A stretch of 64,000 bases of DNA from Pseudorhizobium flavum (GTDB taxonomy: Bacteria; Pseudomonadota; Alphaproteobacteria; Rhizobiales; Rhizobiaceae): positions 62,001 through 126,000 of the forward strand of contig NZ_LR723672.1 in NCBI RefSeq assembly GCF_902502825.2, read 5' to 3'. Of the stretch, positions 51,488 to 60,000 are shown one piece after another. A program made the translations under genes and the position numbers. Position 1 is the stretch's first letter, and each line of letters begins with the position of its first letter. The notes under the pieces were generated by a model. The model was not told the DNA's origin, did no database searches, and worked only from the letters and a program-made list of their open reading frames with translations.

Positions 51488-52849
51488 ATGATGTTTAGCA
51501 GAAGACAGTTACTTGGCGCCGGCGCGGCGGGAGCGGCGTTGGTTTCGTCCCAGGCATGGGGACAGACCTCAAACATGGGCCTGCCGGAAGCCGCGCTGAT
51601 GGATTCGGCAGCGACCCAAACGCCAGTCAGGCCATCCACCGGGCCTGACTATAACCCGGTCGTGACGCTCAACAGCTGGACCCTACCGTTCCGGATGAAC
51701 AACGGGGTGAAAGAATTTCATCTGGTGGCAGAGCCGGTCGAGCGCGAGATGGCGGAAGGCATGACCGCCTATCTCTGGGGCTACAACGGACAGTCTCCAG
51801 GACCGACAATCGAAGCCGTCGAAGGCGACCGCGTGCGGATCTTCGTCACCAACAAGCTGCCAGAGCACACGACCATCCACTGGCACGGTATGATCCTGCC
51901 ATCGGGCATGGACGGCGTTGGCGGGTTATCTCAGCCGCACATCCCGGTCGGGAAAACGTTTGTCTATGAGTTCGACATCGTGAAGTCTGGCACCTTTATG
52001 TACCACCCGCATTCGGACGAAATGGTTCAAATGGCGATGGGCATGATGGGCTTCTTCGTGGTTCACCCCAAGGACCCGAAGTTCATGCCGGTCGATCGCG
52101 ATTTCGTCTTCCTCCTGAACGCCTTCGACATCGAACCAGGCTCATACGTCCCGCGCATCATGGAGATGACGGACTTTAATCTGTGGGCATGGAACAGTCG
52201 CGTGTTCCCCGGCATAGATCCTCTGGTCGTCTCAAAGGACGACAGGGTCCGCGTGCGCGTCGGCAACCTGACGATGACCAACCATCCTATCCACATGCAC
52301 GGCTATGACTTCGAAGTCACCTGCACGGATGGTGGATGGGTTCGGCCGGAGGCGCGCTGGCCGGAGGTCAGTATCGACATCCCGGTCGGCGCAATGCGGG
52401 CCTACGAGTTCGACGCGAAGTATGTCGGCGACTGGGCGATCCACTGCCACAAGTCGCACCACACCATGAACGCCATGGGCCACGATATCCCGACCTTCAT
52501 CGGCGTCGACAAAAAAGAGGTCGCCAAGAAGATCCGGCAGTTCCGGCCCGAGTACATGCCGATGGGTACCGCAGGCATGGCGGACATGGGTGAAATGTCG
52601 ATGGAGATCCCGGAGAACACGGTTCCCATGATGAACGGGTGGGGACCGCATGGCCCTATCGAAATGGGTGGCATGTTTTCGGTGGTAAAGGTCCGCGAGG
52701 GAATCTCGGCGGGCGATTACAGCGATCCGGGCTGGTACGAAAATCCGCCCGGCACGCAGGCGTGGGAATGGACCGGGAGCTTGCCCGAGCCTGTCAAAGC
52801 GAAAGATGCCAAGACACAACTTCCGTCTGGCCATTCCAATCACGGTTAA
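51488..52849 (+). CDS. multicopper oxidase, Tat-exported
   Basis: 453 aa. Tat signal FSRRQLLGAGAAGAALV. Copper motifs: TTIHWHGMILPSG, FMYHPHSDE, HPIHMHGYDF and HCHKSHHTM (T1 His-Cys-His). Two-cupredoxin-domain length is shorter than CopA/CueO. Probably oxidises periplasmic Cu(I). Two ATGs are adjacent at 51488 and 51491. Confidence 0.9.
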   Translation: MMFSRRQLLGAGAAGAALVSSQAWGQTSNMGLPEAALMDSAATQTPVRPSTGPDYNPVVTLNSWTLPFRMNNGVKEFHLVAEPVEREMAEGMTAYLWGYNGQSPGPTIEAVEGDRVRIFVTNKLPEHTTIHWHGMILPSGMDGVGGLSQPHIPVGKTFVYEFDIVKSGTFMYHPHSDEMVQMAMGMMGFFVVHPKDPKFMPVDRDFVFLLNAFDIEPGSYVPRIMEMTDFNLWAWNSRVFPGIDPLVVSKDDRVRVRVGNLTMTNHPIHMHGYDFEVTCTDGGWVRPEARWPEVSIDIPVGAMRAYEFDAKYVGDWAIHCHKSHHTMNAMGHDIPTFIGVDKKEVAKKIRQFRPEYMPMGTAGMADMGEMSMEIPENTVPMMNGWGPHGPIEMGGMFSVVKVREGISAGDYSDPGWYENPPGTQAWEWTGSLPEPVKAKDAKTQLPSGHSNHG

Positions 52850-52880
52850 CTTCCTCCCAGAAACGACAAAGGAAACGATT

Positions 52881-53357
52881 ATGAAACGCATTCTAGTTGG
52901 TCTGCTACTCTCAACGTTTGCCACCGCTGCTTTTGCATCCGGTTCGCATGAGGGCGGTCATGGCGAAATGGCCGTTGGCGAACCCGGTGAAAAGGCCAAG
53001 GCGTCCCAGACCATCCGTGTCACGATGAAGGAAACGGATGACGGCAAGATGATCTTCACACCAAGCACCTTCAAGGTCCGCCAGGGCCAGACCGTTCGCT
53101 TCGCGATCAAGAATGCGGGCGAGGTCGATCATGAATTCGTGCTCGACCAGGAAGACAAGATCATGGAGCACAAAGCCGTGATGGAGAAATTCCCGGAAAT
53201 GGAACACGAGGATCCGAACGCCATTCGCCTCGCGCCCGGAAAATCCGGCGAGATCGTCTGGAAGTTCACCAACGACGGCGTGTTCAAGATCGCCTGCCTC
53301 GTTCCCGGTCACTACGATTCCGGCATGCACGGCGACGTCACGGTCGCGAAGAAATAA
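52881..53357 (+). CDS. periplasmic cupredoxin (CopI/plastocyanin-like)
   Basis: 158 aa, signal peptide to AAFAS. His/Met-rich N-terminus (GSHEGGHGEMA), then a cupredoxin fold with ligands in EVDHEFVL (His) and KIACLVPGHYDSGMHG (Cys, His, Met). Likely the electron or copper acceptor for the upstream oxidase. AAGGAAA precedes the ATG. Confidence 0.9.
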   Translation: MKRILVGLLLSTFATAAFASGSHEGGHGEMAVGEPGEKAKASQTIRVTMKETDDGKMIFTPSTFKVRQGQTVRFAIKNAGEVDHEFVLDQEDKIMEHKAVMEKFPEMEHEDPNAIRLAPGKSGEIVWKFTNDGVFKIACLVPGHYDSGMHGDVTVAKK

Positions 53358-53369
53358 GGAGCAACAGAA

Positions 53370-53660
53370 ATGACGATGAAAGCTATCACAAGAATCACAC
53401 TCGCCGGCGCCGTCGCCTTCGCCTTCGGCACCGCCGCCTTCGCGCAGGAATTCACCAGCGGCACGGTCAAGAAGCTGGACGAGAAGGCGAAGAAGGTCAC
53501 GCTCATCCATGAAGAGCTGAAGAACCTCGAGATGCCGGCCATGACGATGGTATTCCAGGTCGCTGATGACGCGATGCTGGAAAAGCTCAAGGTCGGCGCA
53601 AAGGTCCAGTTCGTTGCCGAGCGCGTCAACGGAAAGCTGACTGTCACCCAGGTCAAGTGA
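53370..53660 (+). CDS. CusF-like periplasmic copper-binding protein
   Basis: 96 aa, signal peptide to AFAQE, then an OB-fold CusF domain. Ligands: His in LIHEEL and Met-Met in PAMTMVFQV. The Trp that stacks on Cu in E. coli CusF (WPAMTM) is Met here (MPAMTM). Last gene of the operon, followed by a hairpin. Confidence 0.88.
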   Translation: MTMKAITRITLAGAVAFAFGTAAFAQEFTSGTVKKLDEKAKKVTLIHEELKNLEMPAMTMVFQVADDAMLEKLKVGAKVQFVAERVNGKLTVTQVK

Positions 53661-53666
53661 AGCACA

Positions 53667-53692
53667 GGGCCGCGCTGGATGCAGCGCGGCCC
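53667..53692 (+). terminator. hairpin after the copper operon
   Basis: Perfect 10-bp stem GGGCCGCGCT / AGCGCGGCCC with a 6-nt loop, 6 nt after the CusF-like stop. Weak T-tract. Convergent gene on the minus strand ends close by, so it may serve both. Confidence 0.55.
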
Positions 53693-53698
53693 CGTTCC

Positions 53699-54067
53699 TC
53701 ATGAGACCGGCAGGAGGCAGAAGGTGCGCCAGAGATCCTGCTTCCAATCCCCCGGCTCGGGCGAATCCGACAGCATAAACTCTGATTGGCCGATCATGAC
53801 GGTCTTCGGCGCGGCGCATCGTACCTTTGCAAGGTGGGCGCTGTGGTCGATGAATCTGATCTGACCCTCGGGTCCGCGCTCCGTGAGCGCGACTTGCACA
53901 TCGAAATTATATTCCGGGTCAAGAGAGGTTGCCGCGACGGTCACGGACAGGCTGATGGTCGTTTCATCCGCGAAATAAGACGTATGAAACGGCTGATCCT
54001 CTTGGGCATTTGACGCCGACACCAGCAAAGCCAGAACGACAAATGCGCATGTTATGCCAGTTCGCAT
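53699..54067 (-). CDS. periplasmic hypothetical protein
   Basis: 122 aa. Signal peptide ending SNAQE, mature beta-rich part (ISLSVTVAATSLDPEYNFDV, DHSAHLAKVRCAAPKTVMIG) and two Cys near the end, possibly a disulfide. No family recognised. Last gene of the minus-strand oxidase/cytochrome block. Confidence 0.6.
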   Translation of the reverse strand: MRTGITCAFVVLALLVSASNAQEDQPFHTSYFADETTISLSVTVAATSLDPEYNFDVQVALTERGPEGQIRFIDHSAHLAKVRCAAPKTVMIGQSEFMLSDSPEPGDWKQDLWRTFCLLPVS

Positions 54068-54192
54068 CGCACACCCCTCCCATAGGCGACTTGGCCGCCT
54101 CATCCTATCACACCACAACTCCACTCGCAGCCGCCCGATTTCCTCAAACCCGCCTCGACAGGTCTGGCAGGGTATCTCGCCGCCAATGCTCC

Positions 54193-54624
54193 TCAATTGA
54201 TGCCGTTCGCCCGCTGAAGCTCGCGCACATAGGCCACGATCGTAGCGACGTCGGCCCTCGTCAGACCCGGCTGAGGAGGCATGTTTCCGAATTTCCAGTG
54301 ATGCGCGCGCACGCCGTTGGCGACGGCCATTTCAAAGGCGTAGTCTCCGTGGTGAGAAGGTTCGTATATCCGATGGATGAGCGGCGGGCCGGCATCGGTT
54401 CCGGCCGCGTTCTTGCCGTGGCACGCTGCACAGACGGCGTTGAAAGCTCGTTCTCCCATCTTTGCGGTGTCGGACAATGACGAAGGCACGACAACCGACA
54501 ATGCCGTCCCCTGGCCCGATACTCCTCTTCTGGCTTCGTCTTCCGATCCGGTTCGATTCCAAAGCGCAAAGCCCGCAACCGCTGCCGCGGCGACGAGCAG
54601 AGCGAAGACGTTTCTCTTGTTCAT
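54193..54624 (-). CDS. c-type cytochrome
   Basis: 143 aa. N-terminal signal/anchor helix, haem site CAACHG, distal Met in FGNMPPQPGL, C-terminal helix ATIVAYVRELQ. Monohaem class I cytochrome. Separated by a hairpin from the oxidase-cytochrome pair upstream. Confidence 0.9.
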   Translation of the reverse strand: MNKRNVFALLVAAAAVAGFALWNRTGSEDEARRGVSGQGTALSVVVPSSLSDTAKMGERAFNAVCAACHGKNAAGTDAGPPLIHRIYEPSHHGDYAFEMAVANGVRAHHWKFGNMPPQPGLTRADVATIVAYVRELQRANGIN

Positions 54625-54732
54625 TTGTGAATCCTTATGTCTTTAGGCCGCCGAACACCCTCTCTGCCGCCATCAACTGCCGAACCCGTCGGCATGAATG
54701 TGGTGGTGGGGCGGCGCGCGATGGCGATGTGG

Positions 54733-54756
54733 GGCCACGAAATTGTTTTCGTGGCC
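54733..54756 (-). terminator. hairpin between cytochrome genes
   Basis: 10-bp stem GGCCACGAAA / TTTCGTGGCC, 4-nt loop, just after the stop of the minus-strand cytochrome gene at 54766. No strong T-run; possible attenuator or RNA stability element. Confidence 0.45.
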
Positions 54757-54765
54757 TCCGGCGTG

Positions 54766-55200
54766 TCAGCCGTTCGAGATGCGGCGTTGGTAGTCTGCCT
54801 CTCGCTGCGGCCAGGTACTCTTGATGTAGTCGAGGACAGCCTCGATCTCGGCGGAGGTCAGAGCCTCCCGAAAGCCGGGCATGTCACTCTCGTAGCCACC
54901 GCCAACCACCGCGGCGGTCCCATCGGTGATGATTGCGAGGAGCTGCCTGTCCGAATGATGCCAGGTGTGACCGGTCTCGTCATGCGGCGGCGCCGGAAGG
55001 CGGCCGCTCGTGCCCGGGCTGCGCCAGTCGGGCTGGCCTTCGAGTTTCGTGCCGTGACAGCTCGCACAGTTCGCTAGATAGACTGCCCGGCCAAGGGCGA
55101 TGCGATCGCTCGCCTCCTGACCGGACCGTCCCTTTCCGACCAAGATCGCACCGGCCGCCGCCAGGAGAGTTGCGGCGACCGCGATCCAGAGCGGTTTCAT
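54766..55200 (-). CDS. c-type cytochrome, paralogue of the CueR-operon cytochrome
   Basis: 144 aa from ATG 55200, which overlaps the multicopper-oxidase stop by 4 nt. Haem site [22 protein letters not shown] block and ESDMPGF, almost the same blocks as 23156-23638. Coupling to the oxidase supports a role in taking electrons from copper oxidation. Confidence 0.9.
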   Translation of the reverse strand: MKPLWIAVAATLLAAAGAILVGKGRSGQEASDRIALGRAVYLANCASCHGTKLEGQPDWRSPGTSGRLPAPPHDETGHTWHHSDRQLLAIITDGTAAVVGGGYESDMPGFREALTSAEIEAVLDYIKSTWPQREADYQRRISNG

Positions 55201-56681
55201 GCAGCGATCCTGAACTCGGTCATCATCCCGGTGGCCAGATGCGGCATATGATGGCAATGCAACATCCAGCTCGCGGCCTCGCCGGCATCAAGGGCAACAG
55301 TGACCATCGACATCGGCGGTATGTACACGGTATCGCGGCGCGCACCTTCGAAGCGTCGCCTGTTGATGCCAACAACCTGGAATGCATGCCCATGCAGATG
55401 CATCGGGTGCCCCATCATCGACATATTGTGGAACATCAGTTCCACCCGATCGCCGCTCGTTGCGGCAACCGGCCGATGCTTGCCCCATGTTGCTCCGTCG
55501 ATGGTCCAGACATAGGGCTGCATCGAGCCGCCGAGCATGATCATGTGGCTTCGATCCACCGGACGGGCGGCAAGCGTGTCGACAGCGACCAGCCGTGACT
55601 CCTGAGACAAGTCCGTGTCGAAGGCCGGGGCGTCATTCGCTGAAAGGGAATCGATCCTGTCGATCGTGGCGCCCGCGGGGGCGAGGATGATGCCGGTCCT
55701 TTCACGTTCGCCCTCCCTGAGCGCCAGAATCGGCCATGCGCGGGCCTCATTCGGAAGGTCGATCTCCAGGTCGAGACGCTGCCCCATGGCCAGCCCGAAC
55801 CGCGAACCCGCGACCGGCTGGACCTCATGCCCGTCGACGGCGACGAGCCGGGCTTGTGCTTCGCCCGTGTCGATCCAGAAAACGGTGGCTGCGGCTGCGT
55901 TGATGACACGGAGGCGAACCCGCCCGCCGCGTTCGACCTGAACGACCTCGGGATCGGACAGGGTTCGGTCATTGGCGAGATAGGCATCCCAGTCGTAGTC
56001 GTTGAGATCCATCGCCATGTTACCCATATCCATGGCCATCGAGCCCATTCCGCCGGCCCCGCCCTGCTTCATTCCAGGCATGCCGCCATGGTTCATGCCC
56101 TGCATCTCGCCTGGCGTGGCGGCAGCGCCATGTCCATCAGCGCTTGAGCTGGTGATCTCTTCCAGCACTTCTTCCGGTGTCTTGAACGCGAAGTCGTGCA
56201 GGAACAGGACGACTTCCTGCCGATCGGCGGCTAGGTCTTCTGCCCTCCGGACAATCAGCGGCGCGGCGAGCAATCGCATTTCCTGGATCGGCACATGGCT
56301 ATGCATCCAGTGTGTTCCGGGCTGGGGCACGAAATCGAAGCTGCGCGTTTCACCGGGCTGAAGAAGCGGCTGCGGCATATCCGGGACGCCGTCCTGAGCG
56401 TTCGGGGGAATCTGGCCGTGCCAATGAATGATCGTGGACTCGGCGAGATCGTTGGTCAGATCCACCCGAAATCGCTCGCCCGGATCGAGGAGCAGCCCCT
56501 GCCCATTGGGACCAGCGAGCCCGAAAACGGTGGCCGGTCGATTGTCTATATCGAGCGTGCGGCTGGTGGCGGCCAGGCGGATCGCAGCCGCGTCCTGGCC
56601 GTAGGCCCTGATGGGGAAATGGGATGCAGCAAGCATGGCTGCGCTGGCGGCGAGGAAGCCGCGTCGTGAAAAGGTCGTCAT
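55197..56681 (-). CDS. multicopper oxidase (CueO/CopA-like), Tat-exported
   Basis: 494 aa. Tat signal FSRRGFLAASAAML. Copper motifs IIHWHGQIPP, WMHSHVPIQ, HPMHLHGHAF and HCHHMPHLATGM. A Met-rich insert (MQGMNHGGMPGM, MGSMAMDMGNMAMD), as in CueO, probably binds Cu(I). Clearly different from the 51.5-kb oxidase. Confidence 0.92.
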   Translation of the reverse strand: MTTFSRRGFLAASAAMLAASHFPIRAYGQDAAAIRLAATSRTLDIDNRPATVFGLAGPNGQGLLLDPGERFRVDLTNDLAESTIIHWHGQIPPNAQDGVPDMPQPLLQPGETRSFDFVPQPGTHWMHSHVPIQEMRLLAAPLIVRRAEDLAADRQEVVLFLHDFAFKTPEEVLEEITSSSADGHGAAATPGEMQGMNHGGMPGMKQGGAGGMGSMAMDMGNMAMDLNDYDWDAYLANDRTLSDPEVVQVERGGRVRLRVINAAAATVFWIDTGEAQARLVAVDGHEVQPVAGSRFGLAMGQRLDLEIDLPNEARAWPILALREGERERTGIILAPAGATIDRIDSLSANDAPAFDTDLSQESRLVAVDTLAARPVDRSHMIMLGGSMQPYVWTIDGATWGKHRPVAATSGDRVELMFHNMSMMGHPMHLHGHAFQVVGINRRRFEGARRDTVYIPPMSMVTVALDAGEAASWMLHCHHMPHLATGMMTEFRIAA

Positions 56682-56755
56682 ATTCGTCACCTCGGGACGA
56701 TCTGTCCCGCCTGAAAGGTCCAATGGATCGCAGCGGGATCAGCCCCGCCGCAGGC

Positions 56756-57106
56756 TCAGAGGAGGCGCGATATAGGAGGGCGATCGTTCCGGCCGGAAGC
56801 TGCCGCGACGAAGACGGCATCGGGCGGGAGGGGATATTTTTGCCGCGAGCTGATTTGCTTTGCCGAAGTACGCACAACCGGAAGCCAGGCCGATATTACG
56901 GCGCAGGCGAAGGCGCATAATCCGGCATCTGCTTTGCAGGACTCTCCTTCGCTGCAAGCGGCCATCGAAGAAGAGGCTTGCTCTATGAGTTGCGTCAGCG
57001 CGGCGTGTTCCAACATCCCGGACATGCGGGTCTCGTGTGCTTGAACGGCAAAAGAAGCAGCGGCAAGCGAGATGGTTGTAACAATGATAAGCAACGCGCG
57101 AAGCAT
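56756..57106 (-). CDS. small secreted Cys-containing protein, DUF2946-like
   Basis: 116 aa. Signal peptide MLRALLIIVTTISLAAASFA, Cys cluster SMAACSEGESCKADAGLCAF plus ACAV, tail GRNDRPPISRLL. Same design as the other Cys/RPP proteins in the window. Upstream of the multicopper oxidase on the same strand. Confidence 0.5.
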   Translation of the reverse strand: MLRALLIIVTTISLAAASFAVQAHETRMSGMLEHAALTQLIEQASSSMAACSEGESCKADAGLCAFACAVISAWLPVVRTSAKQISSRQKYPLPPDAVFVAAASGRNDRPPISRLL

Positions 57107-57196
57107 GGGCAAAGAATAGAGCCTCGCCGACCCTTTGTCCATTGATGAAGCCTGCATGCCGGCCGTCCTGCTCATAGGTTTGAGGCTTAGGTCGTG

Positions 57197-57219
57197 CGGG
57201 GCGGCGAAGCGCCGCCCCG
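57197..57219 (-). terminator. hairpin downstream of the YVTN gene
   Basis: 10-bp GC stem CGGGGCGGCG / CGCCGCCCCG with a 3-nt loop, 9 nt after the minus-strand stop at 57228. Confidence 0.55.
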
Positions 57220-57227
57220 ACGTTGCG

Positions 57228-58367
57228 TCACTGCGCCTGATAGGTGACGCCGTTCGGTCCCTTGCCGACAGCATATGTCTTGACCACGGACTGGCTGCCG
57301 ACGTCGATCTGGGAAACGGTCCCGGCCACGATGTTGGTGACGAAGACAAAGGCTCCGTCGGCAGCGACCGTCACGCCGTGAGCGCCCTTGTCCGTCTGGA
57401 TGGTCTTTACGACATTCCCGCCTACGACATCGATAACCGAGACCGTCTCATCCGGCTCCGTTTCGGTTCCCTGGTTCGCGACGTAAACCAGCCGGCCATC
57501 AGGCGTGGCGTAAACCTGGATGGGCGAACGGCCGACATTGATGCGTGCGATCACCTCGCGCGACTGCGTGTCGATAACGGCGACCTTGTTTTCATCGCGC
57601 AGCGAGACATAGACCCGCTTTCCGTCAGGTGTGAAGCCGACCTGGACGGGCGCAACGCCGACCTTGATCCTGGCAACTTCCGAAAGCGCCGTTGTGTCGA
57701 TAACCGAAACAGTACCGTCCTGGACGTTCGCGACATAGATGGCGCTTCCATCCGGGCTCATCCGAAGGCCGTGGGGGTAGTCGCCGGTGCCGACCGTGGC
57801 GACGACCTCGCCCTTGGCAAGATCAACGACCGACAAGCTGTCGTCTTCGGAATTCGAGACGTAGGCGCGATTACCCTGCGCGTCTGCGATCACATGCGCA
57901 GGATGCCCACCCACGGGGATCGACGCCTTCACGCCGGAGGAAATATCGGCCGCGTCGAGGACGATCAATTGGCCTGCGACAGCGGCATCACCATGCCCGT
58001 CGCCGCCATGGCCTGCCCCATTGGACGCATGAGCGTCTTCAGCTTTGTCGGCGACCGGCAGGCCCACCGCCAGCACCAGATCTTTTCCCGGTACGAACTG
58101 CACGTTGTGGGGCGTGATCGGGACCGGAACGATGTCGATCTTTTCCGTGGTAAGGTCGATGCGGCTAACGGTGTTGCCAAATTCATCGGCCGTATAGACG
58201 AAGCCGGTTGCAGCAGGCTCCGCTCGGACGGTGGCGGCGAACGGAATAGCAAGCACCAGGGCGGATGCCGTCGCGAAGGCCAGCATGGCCGCACGTCTGC
58301 GAATCGCGGTTGCTGTCAGGACTGCCGCGGTGATGGAAATCGAACGGGTCGAGTGGGTCTTTAGCAT
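57228..58367 (-). CDS. YVTN-family beta-propeller protein (YncE-like)
   Basis: 379-aa exported propeller. Signal region around AMLAFATASALVLAIPFAA. Repeated VAVIDTQSREVIARINVG, VSVIDTTALSEVARIKVG-type blades. A His/Gly insert HASNGAGHGGDGHGD may bind metal. Start ATG 58367 has GAGGAGC upstream. Family role in the periplasm is poorly known; often near copper or nickel genes. Confidence 0.88.
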   Translation of the reverse strand: MLKTHSTRSISITAAVLTATAIRRRAAMLAFATASALVLAIPFAATVRAEPAATGFVYTADEFGNTVSRIDLTTEKIDIVPVPITPHNVQFVPGKDLVLAVGLPVADKAEDAHASNGAGHGGDGHGDAAVAGQLIVLDAADISSGVKASIPVGGHPAHVIADAQGNRAYVSNSEDDSLSVVDLAKGEVVATVGTGDYPHGLRMSPDGSAIYVANVQDGTVSVIDTTALSEVARIKVGVAPVQVGFTPDGKRVYVSLRDENKVAVIDTQSREVIARINVGRSPIQVYATPDGRLVYVANQGTETEPDETVSVIDVVGGNVVKTIQTDKGAHGVTVAADGAFVFVTNIVAGTVSQIDVGSQSVVKTYAVGKGPNGVTYQAQ

Positions 58368-58687
58368 GGTATTCAGCTCCTCGGCTCGCAGCCTTGCCGG
58401 CTCGTCGAGCACATCTTGAGGTGAGTTTGGAAAGATTGGCCCGGCGTGCGGATGCCGAAGACTTCCTCGCGTGCCGCTGCCTACCGATTCGGCAAGGTCC
58501 GTGCATGGCCCCTTCTGGCTCGCCGGCTGCCGACGATTAGAGGCTATGTCACGTCGGCGTCACGCAGAACGGCTCGTCTCCTCGGCCGTATCGTTGGGCG
58601 GCCTGGGACGCGCACGGTCGGAAGACTACGGCATTGTGCCGGTCCTCGGTTCGGCTGGAGCACACGGACTGAACAGGCCGAAGGTGC
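58368..58687. other. 320-bp intergenic stretch
   Basis: Holds the promoter region of the YVTN gene. No gene, operator or riboswitch recognised. Confidence 0.35.
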
Positions 58688-59092
58688 TCAGATGATCAAG
58701 GTGGATCGCGGAGGTCGCTTCTGACGACGCAACTCCGCGGATGAGGGCACCGGCGATGCAGCCGGCGAGACGGTTTCGCCGTTCAACATGCGCCAGCTCC
58801 AGGCCGTGTTTAGCGGAGCGCAGAGGAAGCACCCGAGGCCCGACAGGCAGTGACCGCTGTCGCACGGGTGCTCGAAGCCGCGTTGGGTATCGTTGTCGCA
58901 GGGCATGCGCACGAGGAGGTCGGCACAATCCGCAGCTTGAGTCATGAGCGCCGGGATGCCGTCCGTTGAAGCAGCACGCGCTTGATGCCCGCCATCTGTG
59001 AGAAACGCCGTAAGCCCAAACGCGATGGCGAGGAAAAGGATAAACCCGCGCCGCAAGGAGGTCGAAAAAAGCGGTTCATTTGATGTGTTCAA
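58688..59092 (-). CDS. small secreted Cys-rich protein, DUF2946-like
   Basis: About 134 aa from a possible TTG at 59092; a better start is not apparent. Hydrophobic signal RGFILFLAIAFGLTAFL, then six or more Cys (AADCADLLVRMPCDN, HPCDSGHCLSGLGCFLC) and a tail QKRPPRSTLII. Design matches the other Cys/RPP proteins. The uncertain start could mean a damaged 5' end. Confidence 0.45.
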   Translation of the reverse strand: MNTSNEPLFSTSLRRGFILFLAIAFGLTAFLTDGGHQARAASTDGIPALMTQAADCADLLVRMPCDNDTQRGFEHPCDSGHCLSGLGCFLCAPLNTAWSWRMLNGETVSPAASPVPSSAELRRQKRPPRSTLII

Positions 59093-59107
59093 GGAAGCGA
59101 AATATCT

Positions 59108-59599
59108 CTGATCTTCGCGATCCTCAAGAACCGGACCTATCGCCATCTCTTTCTTGCCCAAGGGATCGAGCTGGCCGGGGCCCACGCCGGCGCGGTGCCG
59201 GGCGGACGCGCTCGCCATCAAGATGATCGCCTATGTGGCCGTCGCGCCCATCGCATCGGCTTTCGCCGAGCGCGTGCCGCAGCGAGCCATGTTGGTGGCG
59301 CTCGATCTCGTGCGCGCTTCCGTGTCTGTGTTGCTGCCCCTCGTTACCGAAATCTGGCAGGTCTATGTGCGAATCCTCGTCCTGCAGTCGGCCTCGGCCG
59401 CCTTCACGCCGACCTTCCAGGCGACGATCTCCAACATATTGCTGGAAGAAAAGGAGTATACGCGCGCGCTGTCGCTATCCCGGCGGCCTACGATCTGGAA
59501 AGCATCGTCAGCCCGATGCTGGCGGCAGCACTTCTCGCCTTCATCTCCTTCCACAATCTGTTTGCCGGCACGGTGATCGGCCTCCTTATCATCCCTTGA
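59108..59599 (+). pseudogene. MFS transporter, broken
   Basis: Recognisable EntS/AraJ-like MFS pieces in two frames: LKNRTYRHLFLAQGIELAG, then after a deletion ALAIKMIAYVAVAPIASAFA, VYVRILVLQSASAAFTPTFQ in a shifted frame, then back to AAYDLESIVSPMLAAALLAF. About a third of a transporter remains, with internal deletion, two frameshifts and truncation at 59599. Confidence 0.75.
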
Positions 59600-59600
59600 T

Positions 59601-60000
59601 GGAGCGCCTCACGGCGAACCTGACAATGTTGTCGGGTTGTCGGACCCCGCTCGCTCTGCAGTCACTCCGCTCTTCGTCTCGGCTGCCTAGCGAGCAGCGA
59701 TCATAAAGTAATCTGTTGGCATGTGGCCACCAAGCTGCGTCGTACGGGTCAGAGAGTAACGGGTCGGCTTGTGGCACGATAATGCACGGCTCTTGGATCG
59801 CAGCTCCTGCATGAGGCCGCGAGACCGTGCGATAGAACAGAGCCCCACCTGATCGGCATTGTCGGATCGCATCGCTGGCGTGCTTATCCTGTTCGTAGTG
59901 GGGCCATGACACTTGATTAGAGTTAAAGACTTATCAGCCGCGCCTGTCCAACATCAGGCGAATTTTGGGAGCTGCCCCGTGCAGGAGGAAAATGCGGAGG
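59601..60000. other. 400-bp stretch without a secure gene
   Basis: A minus-strand frame 59687-59872 (ending MPTDYFMIAAR) could be a fragment but is unrecognised. The upstream region of the ECF gene (59900-60000) should hold its promoter. Confidence 0.3.

Noticed and set aside
52911..53819. 302-codon open frame on the minus strand
   Set aside because: Antisense to the cupredoxin and CusF-like genes, which have signal peptides and copper ligands.
57135..58364. 409-codon open frame on the plus strand
   Set aside because: Mirror of the YVTN propeller gene. The Asp/Arg-rich repeats merely reflect the repeats of the real gene.
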